Shown here: piece after piece, positions 37,201-50,182 of the stretch
Numbering within the stretch: the first letter of the stretch is position 1
Layout: each line of letters starts with the position of its first letter
Made by a program: the position numbers and the translations under genes
Notes under the pieces: generated by a model
Told to the model about the DNA's origin: nothing
The model's input: the letters and a program-made list of their open reading frames with translations, nothing else
Databases searched by the model: none
NCBI GenBank assembly: GCA_023634235.1
Contig: JAMKCF010000003.1
Span: 17,640,742 to 17,704,741, forward strand
Direction of reading: 5' to 3'
DNA length: 64,000 nucleotides
Origin: Pisaster brevispinus
Lineage: Eukaryota; Echinodermata; Asteroidea; Forcipulatida; Asteriidae

Positions 37201-38450
37201 GGGTCGGGACTACGGTTCGAATCCGGACAAGGTCCTTGATTCACTTTTTCTTTTTGCTGAGTCTAAGGATTTGAATCGTGATTTCACTTATGAGGTAAGA
37301 ATGTCGCTTGTCTTTGCTTGGAACAGATAGCCTAGTGGTTGGGAGATAGTTTCTGGTGGATCGTGACCACGGTTCGAATCCCGGCAGTGTCCTTGACTCA
37401 CTTTGTCTTTTTCTGAGTCTAAAGATTTGAATCATGATTTCACTTATGATGTAGATATTTGGCTTGTCTTTGCGTGGAACAAATAGCCCAGTGGTTGGGA
37501 GATAGTTTCTGGTGGGTCGGCACCACGGTTCTAATCCCGGCAGTGTCCTTGATTCACTTTTTCTTTTTTCTAAGTTTTTAGATTTGAATCATGATTTCAC
37601 TTATGAGGTAGGAGTTTCGCTTGTCTTTGCGTGGAACAAATAGCCCAGTGGTTGGGAGACAGTTTCTGGTGGATCGGGACCACGGTTCGAATCCCGTCAG
37701 GGTCCTTGATTCACTTTTTCTTTTTTCTAAGTCTTTAGATTTGAATCATGATTTCACTTATGAGGTAAGAATTTCGCTTGTCTTTGCGTGGAACACATAG
37801 CCCAGTGGTTGGGACATAGTTTCTGGTGGGTCGGGACCACGGTTCGAATCCCGACAAGGTCCTTGATTCACTTTTTCTTTTAGCTGAGTCTAAGGATTTG
37901 AATCATGATTTCACTTATGAGGTATAGATTGCGCTTGTCTTTGCGTGGAACAAATATCCCAGTGGTTGGGAGACAGTTTCTGGTGGATCGGGACCACGGT
38001 TCGAATCCCGGCAGGGTCCTTGATTCACTTTTTCTTTTTTCTAAGTCTTTAGATTTGAATCATGATTTCACTTATGAGGTAAGAATTTCGCTTGTCTTTG
38101 CGTGGAACACATAGCCCAGTGGTTGGGAAATAGTTTCTGGTGGGTCGGGACTACGGTTCGAATCCCGGCAGGGTCCTTGATTCACTTTTTCTTTTTTCTA
38201 AGTCTTTAGATTTGAATCATGATTTCACTTATGAGGTTTAGATTGCGCTTGTCTTTGCGTGGAACAAATAGCCCAGTGGTTGGGAGATAGTTTCTGGTGG
38301 GTCGGGACCACGGTTCGAATCCGGACAAGGTCCTTGATTCACTTTTTCTTTTTGCTGAGTCTAAGGATTTGAATCGTGATTTCACTTATGAGGTAAGAAT
38401 GTCGCTTGTCTTTGCGTGGAACAGATAGCCTAGTGGTTGGGAGATAGTTT
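34297..38450 (+). repeat. 9- and 7-monomer higher-order repeats (1,412 and 1,098 bp)
   Basis: TCACTTTTTCTTTTTGCTGA recurs within the same haplotype of monomers at 34731, 36143, 37241 and 38339, giving steps of 1,412, 1,098 and 1,098 bp. The longer unit contains an extra pair of monomers: the block starting ATGATTTCACTTATGAGGTA occurs at both 35394 and 35708, 314 bp apart. Copies are nearly identical. Confidence 0.85.
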
Positions 38451-41400
38451 CTGGTGGGTCGGCACCACGGTTCTAATCCCGGCAGTGTCCTTGATTCACT
38501 TTTTCTTTTTTCTAAGTTTTTAGATTTGAATCATGATTTCACTTATGAGGTAGGAATTTCGCTTGTCTTTGCGTGGAACAAATAGCCCAGTGGTTGGGAG
38601 ACAGTTTCTGGTGGATCGGGACCACGGTTCGAATCCCGTCAGGGTCCTTGATTCACTTTTTCTTTTTTCTAAGTCTTTAGATTTGAATCATGATTTCACT
38701 TATGAGGTAAGAATTTCGCTTGTCTTTGCGTGGAACACATAGCCCAGTGGTTGGGACATAGTTTCTGGTGGGTCGGGACCACGGTTCGAATCCCGACAAG
38801 GTCCTTGATTCACTTTTTCTTTTAGCTGAGTCTAAGGATTTGAATCATGATTTCACTTATAGGTAAGAATTTCGCTTGTCTATGCGTGGAACAGATAGCC
38901 CAGTGGTTGGGAGATAGTTTTTGGTGGGTCGGGACCACGGTTCTAATCCCGGCAGTGTCCTTGATTCACTTTTTCTTTTTTCTAAGTCTTTAGATTTGAA
39001 TCATGATTTCACTTATCAGGTAAGAATTTCGCTTGTCCTTGCGTGGAACACATAGCCCAGTGGTTGGGAAATAGTTTCTGGTGGGTCGGGACTACGGTTC
39101 GAATCCCGGCAGGGTCCTTGATTCACTTTTTCTTTTTTCTAAGTCTTTAGATTTGAATCATGATTTCACTTATGAGGTATAGATTGCGCTTGTCTTTGCG
39201 TGGAACAAATATCCCAGTGGTTGGGAGATAGTTTCTGGTGAGTCGGGACCACGGTTCGAATCCGGACAAGGTCCTTGATTCACTCTTTCTTTTTGCTGAG
39301 TCTAAGGATTTGAATCGTGATTTCACTTATGAGGTAAGAATTTCGCTTGTCTTTGCGTGGAACAGATAGCCTAGTGGTTGGGAGATAGTTTCTGGTGGAT
39401 CGTGACCACGGTTCGAATCCCGGCAGTGTTCTTGACTCACTTTTTCTTTTTTCTGAGTCTAAAGATTTGAGTCATGATTTCACTTATGAGGTAGATATTT
39501 CGCTTGTCTTTGCGTGGAACAAATAGCCCAGTGGTTGGGAGACAGTTTCTGGTGGATCGGGACCACGGTTTGAATCCCGGCAGGGTCCTTGATTCACTTT
39601 TTCTTTTTTCTAAGTCTTTAGATTTGAATCATGATTTCACTTATGAGGTAAGAATTTCGTTTGTCTTTGCGTGGAACACATAGCCCAGTGGTTGGGAAAT
39701 AGTTTCTGGTGGGTCGGGACTACGGTTCAAATCCCGGCAGTGTCCTTGACTCACTTTGTCTTTTTCTGAGGCTAAAGATTTGAATCATGATTTCACTTAT
39801 GATGTAGATATTTGGCTTGTCTTTGCGTGGAACAAATAGCCCAGTGGTTGGGAGATAGTTTCTGGTGGGTCGGCACCACGGTTCTAATCCCGGCAGTGTC
39901 CTTGATTCACTTTTTCTTTTTTCTAAGTTTTTAGATTTGAATCATGATTTCACTTATGAGGTAGGAATTTCGCTTGTCTTTGCGTGGAACAAATAGCCCA
40001 GTGGTTGGGAGACAGTTTCTGGTGGATCGGGACCACGGTTCGAATCCCGTCAGGGTCCTTGATTCACTTTTTCTTTTTTCTAAGTCTTTAGATTTGAATC
40101 ATGATTTCACTTATGAGGTATAGATTGCGCTTGTCTTTGCGTGGAACAAATATCCCAGTGGTTGGGAGATAGTTTCTGGTGAGTCGGGACCACGGTTCGA
40201 ATCCGGACAAGGTCCTTGATTCACTCTTTCTTTTTGCTGAGTCTAAGGATTTGAATCGTGATTTCACTTATGAGGTAAGAATTTCGCTTGTCTTTGCGTG
40301 GAACAGATAGCCTAGTGGTTGGGAGATAGTTTCTGGTGGATCGTGACCACGGTTCGAATCCCGGCAGTGTTCTTGACTCACTTTTTCTTTTTTCTGAGTC
40401 TAAAGATTTGAGTCATGATTTCACTTATGAGGTAGATATTTCGCTTGTCTTTGCGTGGAACAAATAGCCCAGTGGTTGGGAGACAGTTTCTGGTGGATCG
40501 GGACCACGGTTTGAATCCCGGCAGGGTCCTTGATTCACTTTTTCTTTTTTCTAAGTCTTTAGATTTGAATCATGATTTCACTTATGAGGTAAGAATTTCG
40601 TTTGTCTTTGCGTGGAACACATAGCCCAGTGGTTGGGAAATAGTTTCTGGTGGGTCGGGACTACGGTTCAAATCCCGGCAGTGTCCTTGACTCACTTTGT
40701 CTTTTTCTGAGGCTAAAGATTTGAATCATGATTTCACTTATGATGTAGATATTTGGCTTGTCTTTGCGTGGAACAAATAGCCCAGTGGTTGGGAGATAGT
40801 TTCTGGTGGGTCGGCACCACGGTTCTAATCCCGGCAGTGTCCTTGATTCACTTTTTCTTTTTTCTAAGTTTTTAGATTTGAATCATGATTTCACTTATGA
40901 GGTAGGAATTTCGCTTGTCTTTGCGTGGAACAAATAGCCCAGTGGTTGGGAGACAGTTTCTGGTGGATCGGGACCACGGTTCGAATCCCGTCAGGGTCCT
41001 TGATTCACTTTTTCTTTTTTCTAAGTCTTTAGATTTGAATCATGATTTCACTTATGAGGTAAGAATTTCGCTTGTCTTTGCGTGGAACACATAGCCCAGT
41101 GGTTGGGACATAGTTTCTGGTGGGTCGGGACCACGGTTCGAATCCCGACAAGGTCCTTGATTCACTTTTTCTTTTAGCTGAGTCTAAGGATTTGAATCAT
41201 GATTTCACTTATAGGTAAGAATTTCGCTTGTCTATGCGTGGAACAGATAGCCCAGTGGTTGGGAGATAGTTTTTGGTGGGTCGGGACCACGGTTCTAATC
41301 CCGGCAGTGTCCTTGATTCACTTTTTCTTTTTTCTAAGTCTTTAGATTTGAATCATGATTTCACTTATCAGGTAAGAATTTCGCTTGTCCTTGCGTGGAA

Positions 41401-44400
41401 CACATAGCCCAGTGGTTGGGAAATAGTTTCTGGTGGGTCGGGACTACGGTTCGAATCCCGGCAGGGTCCTTGATTCACTTTTTCTTTTTTCTAAGTCTTT
41501 AGATTTGAATCATGATTTCACTTATGAGGTATAGATTGCGCTTGTCTTTGCGTGGAACAAATATCCCAGTGGTTGGGAGATAGTTTCTGGTGAGTCGGGA
41601 CCACGGTTCGAATCCGGACAAGGTCCTTGATTCACTCTTTCTTTTTGCTGAGTCTAAGGATTTGAATCGTGATTTCACTTATGAGGTAAGAATTTCGCTT
41701 GTCTTTGCGTGGAACAGATAGCCTAGTGGTTGGGAGATAGTTTCTGGTGGATCGTGACCACGGTTCGAATCCCGGCAGTGTTCTTGACTCACTTTTTCTT
41801 TTTTCTGAGTCTAAAGATTTGAGTCATGATTTCACTTATGAGGTAGATATTTCGCTTGTCTTTGCGTGGAACAAATAGCCCAGTGGTTGGGAGACAGTTT
41901 CTGGTGGATCGGGACCACGGTTTGAATCCCGGCAGGGTCCTTGATTCACTTTTTCTTTTTTCTAAGTCTTTAGATTTGAATCATGATTTCACTTATGAGG
42001 TAAGAATTTCGTTTGTCTTTGCGTGGAACACATAGCCCAGTGGTTGGGAAATAGTTTCTGGTGGATCGGCACCACGGTTCTAATCCCGGCAGTGTCCTTG
42101 ATTCACTTTTTCTTTTTTCTAAGTTTTTAGATTTGAATCATGATTTCACTTATGAGGTAGGAATTTCGCTTGTCTTTGCGTGGAACAAATAGCCCAGTGG
42201 TTGGGAGACAGTTTCTGGTGGATCGGGACCACGGTTCGAATCCCGTCAGGGTCCTTGATTCACTTTTTCTTTTTTCTAAGTCTTTAGATTTGAATCATGA
42301 TTTCACTTATGAGGTAAGAATTTCGCTTGTCTTTGCGTGGAACACATAGCCCAGTGGTTGGGACATAGTTTCTGGTGGGTCGGGACCACGGTTCGAATCC
42401 CGACAAGGTCCTTGATTCACTTTTTCTTTTAGCTGAGTCTAAGGATTTGAATCATGATTTCACTTATAGGTAAAAATTTCGCTTGTCTATGCGTGGAACA
42501 GATAGCCCAGTGGTTGGGAGATAGTTTTTGGTGGGTCGGGACCACGGTTCTAATCCCGGCAGTGTCCTTGATTCACTTTTTCTTTTTTCTAAGTCTTTAG
42601 ATTTGAATCATGATTTCACTTATCAGGTAAGAATTTCGCTTGTCCTTGCGTGGAACACATAGCCCAGTGGTTGGGAAATAGTTTCTGGTGGGTCGGGACT
42701 ACGGTTCGAATCCCGGCAGGGTCCTTGATTCACTTTTTCTTTTTTCTAAGTCTTTAGATTTGAATCATGATTTCACTTATGAGGTATAGATTGCGCTTGT
42801 CTTTGCGTGGAACAAATATCCCAGTGGTTGGGAGATAGTTTCTGGTGAGTCGGGACCACGGTTCGAATCCGGACAAGGTCCTTGATTCACTCTTTCTTTT
42901 TGCTGAGTGTAAGGATTTGAATCGTGATTTCACTTATGAGGTAAGAATTTCGCTTGTCTTTGCGTGGAACAGATAGCCTAGTGGTTGGGAGATAGTTTCT
43001 GGTGGATCGTGACCACGGTTCGAATCCCGGCAGTGTTCTTGACTCACTTTTTCTTTTTTCTGAGTCTAAAGATTTGAGTCATGATTTCACTTATGAGGTA
43101 GATATTTCGCTTGTCTTTGCGTGGAACAAATAGCCCAGTGGTTGGGAGACAGTTTCTGGTGGATCGGGACCACAGTTTGAATCCCGGCAGGGTCCTTGAT
43201 TCACTTTTTCTTTTTTCTAAGTCTTTAGATTTGAATCATGATTTCACTTATGAGGTAAGAATTTCGTTTGTCTTTGCGTGGAACACATAGCCCAGTGGTT
43301 GGGAAATAGTTTCTGGTGGATCGGCACCACGGTTCTAATCCCGGCAGTGTCCTTGATTCACTTTTTCTTTTTTTCTAAGTTTTTAGATTTGAATCATGAT
43401 TTCACTTATGAGGTAGGAATTTCGCTTGTCTTTGCGTGGAACAAATAGCCCAGTGGTTGGGAGACAGTTTCTGGTGGATCGGGACCACGGTTCGAATCCC
43501 GTCAGGGTCCTTGATTCACTTTTTCTTTTTTCTAAGTCTTTAGATTTGAATCATGATTTCACTTATGAGGTAAGAATTTCGCTTGTCTTTGCGTGGAACA
43601 CATAGCCCAGTGGTTGGGACATAGTTTCTGGTGGGTCGGGACCACGGTTCGAATCCCGACAAGGTCCTTGATTCACTTTTTCTTTTAGCTGAGTCTAAGG
43701 ATTTGAATCATGATTTCACTTATAGGTAAAAATTTCGCTTGTCTATGCGTGGAACAGATAGCCCAGTGGTTGGGAGATAGTTTTTGGTGGGTCGGGACCA
43801 CGGTTCTAATCCCGGCAGTGTCCTTGATTCACTTTTTCTTTTTTCTAAGTCTTTAGATTTGAATCATGATTTCACTTATCAGGTAAGAATTTCGCTTGTC
43901 CTTGCGTGGAACACATAGCCCAGTGGTTGGGAAATAGTTTCTGGTGGGTCGGGACTACGGTTCGAATCCCGGCAGGGTCCTTGATTCACTTTTTCTTTTT
44001 TCTAAGTCTTTAGATTTGAATCATGATTTCACTTATGAGGTATAGATTGCGCTTGTCTTTGCGTGGAACAAATATCCCAGTGGTTGGGAGATAGTTTCTG
44101 GTGAGTCGGGACCACGGTTCGAATCCGGACAAGGTCCTTGATTCACTCTTTCTTTTTGCTGAGTGTAAGGATTTGAATCGTGATTTCACTTATGAGGTAA
44201 GAATTTCGCTTGTCTTTGCGTGGAACAGATAGCCTAGTGGTTGGGAGATAGTTTCTGGTGGATCGTGACCACGGTTCGAATCCCGGCAGTGTTCTTGACT
44301 CACTTTTTCTTTTTTCTGAGTCTAAAGATTTGAGTCATGATTTCACTTATGAGGTAGATATTTCGCTTGTCTTTGCGTGGAACAAATAGCCCAGTGGTTG

Positions 44401-45600
44401 GGAGACAGTTTCTGGTGGATCGGGACCACGGTTTGAATCCCGGCAGGGTCCTTGATTCACTTTTTCTTTTTTCTAAGTCTTTAGATTTGAATCATGATTT
44501 CACTTATGAGGTAAGAATTTCGTTTGTCTTTGCGTGGAACACATAGCCCAGTGGTTGGGAAATAGTTTCTGGTGGGTCGGGACTACGGTTCAAATCCCGG
44601 CAGTGTCCTTGACTCACTTTGTCTTTTTCTGAGGCTAAAGATTTGAATCATGATTTCACTTATGATGTAGATATTTGGCTTGTCTTTGCGTGGAACAAAT
44701 AGCCCAGTGGTTGGGAGATAGTTTCTGGTGGGTCGGCACCACGGTTCTAATCCCGGCAGTGTCCTTGATTCACTTTTTCTTTTTTCTAAGTTTTTAGATT
44801 TGAATCATGATTTCACTTATGAGGTAGGAATTTCGCTTGTCTTTGCGTGGAACAAATAGCCCAGTGGTTGGGAGACAGTTTCTGGTGGATCGGGACCACG
44901 GTTCGAATCCCGTCAGGGTCCTTGATTCACTTTTTCTTTTTTCTAAGTCTTTAGATTTGAATCATGATTTCACTTATGAGGTAAGAATTTCGCTTGTCTT
45001 TGCGTGGAACACATAGCCCAGTGGTTGGGACATAGTTTCTGGTGGGTCGGGACCACGGTTCGAATCCCGACAAGGTCCTTGATTCACTTTTTCTTTTAGC
45101 TGAGTCTAAGGATTTGAATCATGATTTCACTTATAGGTAAGAATTTCGCTTGTCTATGCGTGGAACAGATAGCCCAGTGGTTGGGAGATAGTTTTTGGTG
45201 GGTCGGGACCACGGTTCTAATCCCGGCAGTGTCCTTGATTCACTTTTTTTTTCTAAGTCTTTAGATTTGAATCATGATTTCACTTATCAGGTAAGAATTT
45301 CGCTTGTCCTTGCGTGGAACACATAGCCCAGTGGTTGGGAAATAGTTTCTGGTGGGTCGGGACTACGGTTCGAATCCCGGCAGGGTCCTTGATTCACTTT
45401 TTCTTTTTTCTAAGTCTTTAGATTTGAATCATGATTTCACTTATGAGGTATAGATTGCGCTTGTCTTTGCGTGGAACAAATATCCCAGTGGTTGGGAGAT
45501 AGTTTCTGGTGAGTCGGGACCACGGTTCGAATCCGGACAAGGTCCTTGATTCACTCTTTCTTTTTGCTGAGTCTAAGGATTTGAATCGTGATTTCACTTA
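38451..45600 (+). repeat. Core higher-order repeat with 6-, 9- and 8-monomer versions
   Basis: The marker GTGAGTCGGG occurs at 39238, 40179, 41590, 42845, 44101 and 45509. The steps are 941, 1411, 1255, 1256 and 1408 bp, that is 6, 9, 8, 8 and 9 monomers. The 9-monomer versions include a GGCTAAAG/GATGTAGATATTTGG pair absent from the 8-monomer versions, where GGTGGATCGGCACC marks the hybrid junction (near 42,060 and 43,317). The variants GAGTGTAAGG and CACTTATAGGTAA are shared by successive copies, showing their order of descent. Confidence 0.88.
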
Positions 45601-46900
45601 TGAGGTAGATATTTCGCTTGTCTTTGCGTGGAACAAATAGCCCAGTGGTTGGGAGACAGTTTCTGGTGGATCGGGACAACGGTTTGAATCCCGGCAGGGT
45701 CCTTGATTCACTTTTTCTTTTTTCTAAGTCTTTAGATTTGAATCATGATTTCACTTATGAGGTAAGAATTTCGTTTGTCTTTGCGTGGAACACATAGCCC
45801 AGTGGTTGGGAAATAGTTTCTGGTGGGTCGGGACTACGGTTCAAATCCCGGCAGGGTCCTTGATTCACTTTTTCTTTTGTCTGAGTCTAAAGATTTGAAT
45901 CATGATTTCACTTATGAGGTAAGAATTTCGCTTGTCTTTGCGTGGAACAGATAGCCCAGTGGTTGGGAGATAGTTTCTGGTGGGTCGGGACCACGGTTCT
46001 AATCCCGGCAGTGTCCTTGATTCACTTTTTCTTTTTTCTAAGTCTTTAGATTTGAATCATGATTTCACTTATGAGGTAGGAATTTCGCTTGTCTTTGCGT
46101 GGAACAAATATCCCAGTGGTTGGGAGATAGTTTCTGGTGGGTCGGGACCACGGTTCGAATCCGTACAAGGTCCTTGATTCACTTTTTCTTTTTGCTGAGT
46201 CTAAGGATTTGAATCGTGATTTCACTTATGAGGTAAGAATGTCGCTTGTCTTTGCGTGGAACAGATAGCCTAGTGGTTGGGAGATAGTTTCTGGTGGATC
46301 GTGACCACGGTTCGAATCCCGGCAGTGTCCTTGACTCACTTTGTCTTTTTTCTGAGTCTAAAGATTTGAATCATGATTTCACTTATGAGGTAGATATTTC
46401 GCTTGTCTTTGCGTGGAACAAATAGCCCAGTGGTTGGGAGATAGTTTCTGGTGGGTCGGCACCACGGTTTTAATCCCGGCAGTGTCCTTGATTCACTTTT
46501 TCTTTTTTCTAAGTTTTTAGATTTGAATCATGATTTCACTTATGAGGTAGGAATTTCGCTTGTCTTTGCGTGGAACAAATAGCCCAGTGGTTGGGACATA
46601 GTTTCTGGTGGGTCGGGACCACGGTTCTAATCCCGGCAGTGTCCTTGATTCACTTTTTTCTTTTTTCTAAGTCTTTAGATTTGAATCATGATTTCACTTA
46701 TGAGGTAGGAATTTTGCTTGTCTTTGCGTGGAACAAATAGCGCAGTGGTTGGGAGATAGTTTCTGGTTGATCGGGACCACGGTTCGAATCCCGGCAGTGT
46801 CCTTGATTCACTTTTTCATTTTTCTGAGTCTAAAGATTTGAATCATGATTTCACTTATGTGGTAGGAATTTCGCTTGTCTTTGCGTGGAACAAATAGCCC
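45601..46900 (+). repeat. Edge of the homogeneous core
   Basis: Monomers of core type give way to more divergent ones. About 46,240-46,750 reappears near 51,360-51,870. The marker GGTTTTAATCC is at 46466 and 51580, and the extra 90 bp over a whole number of monomers is explained by two 44-bp insertions in between. No gene was found. Confidence 0.75.
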
Positions 46901-47044
46901 AGTGGTTTGGAGATAGTTTCTGGTGGGTCGGGACCACGGTTCGAATCCCGGCAGTGTCCTTGATTCACTTTTTCCTTTTTCTAAGTCATTAGATTTGAAT
47001 CATGATTTCACTTATGAGATAGGAATTTCGCTTGTCTTTTCGTG

Positions 47045-47160
47045 GAACAGATAGCCCAGTGGTTGGGAGATATTTTCTGGTGGGTCGGGAACAGATAGCC
47101 CAGTGGTTGGGCGATAGTTTCTGGTGGATCGAGACCCCGATTCGAATCCCGGCACTGTCA
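47045..47160 (+). repeat. Composite monomer with duplicated A-box segment, copy 1
   Basis: A 44-bp segment from GGAACAGATAG to GGTGGGTCG is present twice in succession, placing A boxes at 47052-47062 and 47096-47106 before a single B-box-like GATTCGAATCC at 47139-47149. A-to-B spacing is 87 bp from the first and 43 bp from the second. Equivalent composites occur near 50,071 and 53,882. Confidence 0.85.
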
Positions 47161-50070
47161 TGCATCTTCTTTTTCTTTTTTTTCTGAGTCTAAGGATTTG
47201 AATCATGATTTCACTTATGAGGTAGGAATTTCGCATGTCTTTGCGTGGAACAGATAGCCCAGTGGTTGGGCGATAGTTTCTGGTGGATCGGGACCCCGGT
47301 TCGAATCCCGGCATGGTCCTTGATTCACAATTTCTTTTGTCTAAGTCTTTAGATTTGAATCATGATTTCACTTATGAGGTAGGAATTTCGCTTGTCTTTG
47401 AGTGGAACAGATAGGCCAGTGATTTGGAGATAGTTTCTGGTGGATCGAGACCACTGTTCGAATCCCGGCTGTGTCCTTGATTCACTTTTTCCTTTTTCAG
47501 AGTCTAAAGATTTGAATCATGATTTCACTTATGTGGTAGGAATTTCGCTTGTCTTTGCGTGGAACACATAGCCCAGTGGTTGGGAGATAGTTTCTTGTGG
47601 ATCAGGACCACGGTTCGAATCCCGACAAGGTCCTAAATTAACTTTTTCTTTTTTCTGATTTTAAAGATTTGAATCATGATTTCACTTATGGCTTAGGAAT
47701 TTCGCTTGTCTTTGCGTGGAACAGATAGCCCAGTGGTTAGGAGATAGTTTCTGGTGGATCGTGACCACGGTTCGAACCCCGACAAGGTACTTCATTCACT
47801 TTTTCTTTTTTCTGAGTCTAAAGATTTGAATCATGACTTCACTTATGAGATAGGAATTTCGCTTGTCTTTGCGTGGAACAGATAGCCCAGTGGTTGGGAG
47901 AAAGTTTCTGGTGGATCGTGACCACGGTTCGAATCCCGACAAGGTCCTTGATTCACTTTTTCTTTTTTCTGAGTCTAAAGTTTTTAATCGTGATTTCACT
48001 TATGAGGTAGGAATTTCGCTTGTCTTTGCGTGGAACACATAGCCCAGTGGTTGGGAGATAGTTTCTGGTGGATCTGGACCCCGGTTCGAATCCCGGCAGA
48101 GTCCTTGATCTTCTTTTTATTTTTTTCTGAGTCTAAGGATTTGAATCATGATTTCACTTATGACGTACGAATTTCGCTTGTCTTTTCGTGGAACAGATAG
48201 CCCAGTGGTTGGGAGATATTTTCTGGTGGGTCGGGACCACGGTTCGAATCCCGGCAGTGTCCTTGATTCTCTTTTTCCTTTTTCTGAGTCTAAAGATTTG
48301 AATCGTGAGTTTACTATTGAGGTAGGAATTTTGATTGTCTTTGCGTGGAACAGATAGCCCAGTGGTTGGGAGAAAGTTTCTGGTGGATCGTGACCACGGT
48401 TCGAATCCCGACAAGGTCCTTGATTCACTTTTTCTTTTTTCTGAATCTAAAGATTTTAATCGTGATTTCACTTATGAGGTAGGAATTTTGCTTGTCTTTG
48501 CGTGGAACAAATAGCGCAGTGGTTGGCAGATAGTTTCTGGTGGGTCGGGACCACGGTTCGAATCCCAGCAAAGTCCTTGATTCACTTTTTATTTTGTCTG
48601 AGTCTAAAGATTTGAATCATGATTTCACTTTTGAGGTAGATAATTCGCTTGTCTTTGCGTGGAACACATAGCCCAGTCGTTGGGAGACAGTTTCTGGTAA
48701 ATCGGGACCACGGTTCGAATCCCGGCAGGGTACTTGATTCACTTTTTCTTTTTTTTAAGTCTTTAGATTTGAATCATGATTTCACTTATGAGGTAAGAAT
48801 TTCGCTTGTCTTTGCGTGGAACAGATAGCCCAGTGGTTGGGAGATAGTTTCTGGTGGGTCGGGACCACGGTTCTAATCCCGGTAGTGTCCTTGATTCACT
48901 TTTTTTTTCTAAGTCTTTAGATTTGAATCATGATTTCACTTATGAGGTAGGAATTTCGCTTGTCTTTGCGTGGAACAAATATCCCAGTGGTTGGGCGACA
49001 GTTTCTGATGGATCGGGACCACGGTTCGAATCCCGGCAGGGTCCTTGATTCACTTTTTTCTTTTTTCTAAGTCTTTAGATTTGAATCATGATTTCACTTA
49101 TGAGGTAAGAATTTCGCTTGTCTTTGCGTGGAACACATAGCCCAGTGGTTGGCAAATAGTTTCTGGTGGGTCGGGACCACGGTTCGAATCCCGGCAGGGT
49201 CCTTGATTCACTTTTTCTTTTTTCTAAATCTTTAGATTTGAATCATGATTTCAATTATGAGGTATAGATTGCGCTTGTCTTTGCGTGGAACAAATAGCCC
49301 AGTGGTTGAGAGATAGTTTCTGGTGGGTCGGGACCACGGTTCGAATCCGGACAAGGTCCTTGATTCACTTTTTCTTTTTGCTGAGTCTAAGGATTTGAAT
49401 CATGATTTCACTTATGAGGTAAGAATTTCGCTTGTCTTTGCGTGGAACAGATAGCCCAGTGGTTGGGAGATAGTTTCTGGTGGATCGGGACCACGGTTTT
49501 GAATCCCGGCAGGGTCCTTGATTCACTTTTTCTTTTTTCTAAGTCTTTAGATTTGAATCATGCTTTCACTTATGATGTAAAAATTTCGCATGTCTTTGCG
49601 TAGAACAGATAGCCCAGTGGCTGGGCGATAGTTTCTGGTGGATCGGGACCACGGTTCGAATCCCAGCAGGGTCCTTGCTTCACTTTTTTTTTCTAAGTCT
49701 TTAGATTTGAATCATGATTTCACATATGAGGTAGGAATTTCGCTTGTCTTTGCGTGAAACAAATAGCCCAGTGGTTGGGAGATAGTTTGTGGTGGGTCGG
49801 GACAACGGTTCGAATCCCGTCAGTGTTCTTGATTCATTTTTTCCTTTTTCTGAGTCTAAAGATTTGAATCATGATTTCATTTATTTGGTAGGAATTTCGC
49901 TTGTCTTTGCGTGGAACAAATAGCCCAGTGGTTTGGAGATAGTTTCTGGTGGGTCGGGACCACGGTTCGAATCCCGGCAGTGTCCTTGATTCACTTTTTC
50001 CTTTTTCTAAGTCATTAGATTTGAATCATGATTTCACTTATGAGATAGGAATTTCGCTTGTCTGTTCGTG

Positions 50071-50182
50071 GAACAGATAGCCCAGTGGTTGGGAGATATT
50101 TTCTGGTGGGTCGGGAACAGATAGCCCAGTGGTTGGGCGATAGTTTCTGGTGGATCGAGACCCCGATTCGAATCCCGGCACT
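50071..50182 (+). repeat. Composite monomer with duplicated A-box segment, copy 2
   Basis: A boxes lie at 50078-50088 and 50122-50132, again 44 bp apart, followed by one GATTCGAATCC. It shares the same flanks as copy 1, so the event predates the higher-order duplication. Confidence 0.85.

Noticed and set aside
34297..38450. Separate transposable elements suggested by repeated 200-bp frames 1.1-1.4 kb apart
   Set aside because: The spacing is a whole number of monomers and the intervening DNA is the same satellite; there are no terminal repeats or target-site duplications.
47156..47180. Foreign insertion suggested by CTGTCATGCATCTTC and long T runs
   Set aside because: It is a variant of the normal linker and T-rich tract (CAGTGTCCTTGATC), and the monomer resumes in phase.
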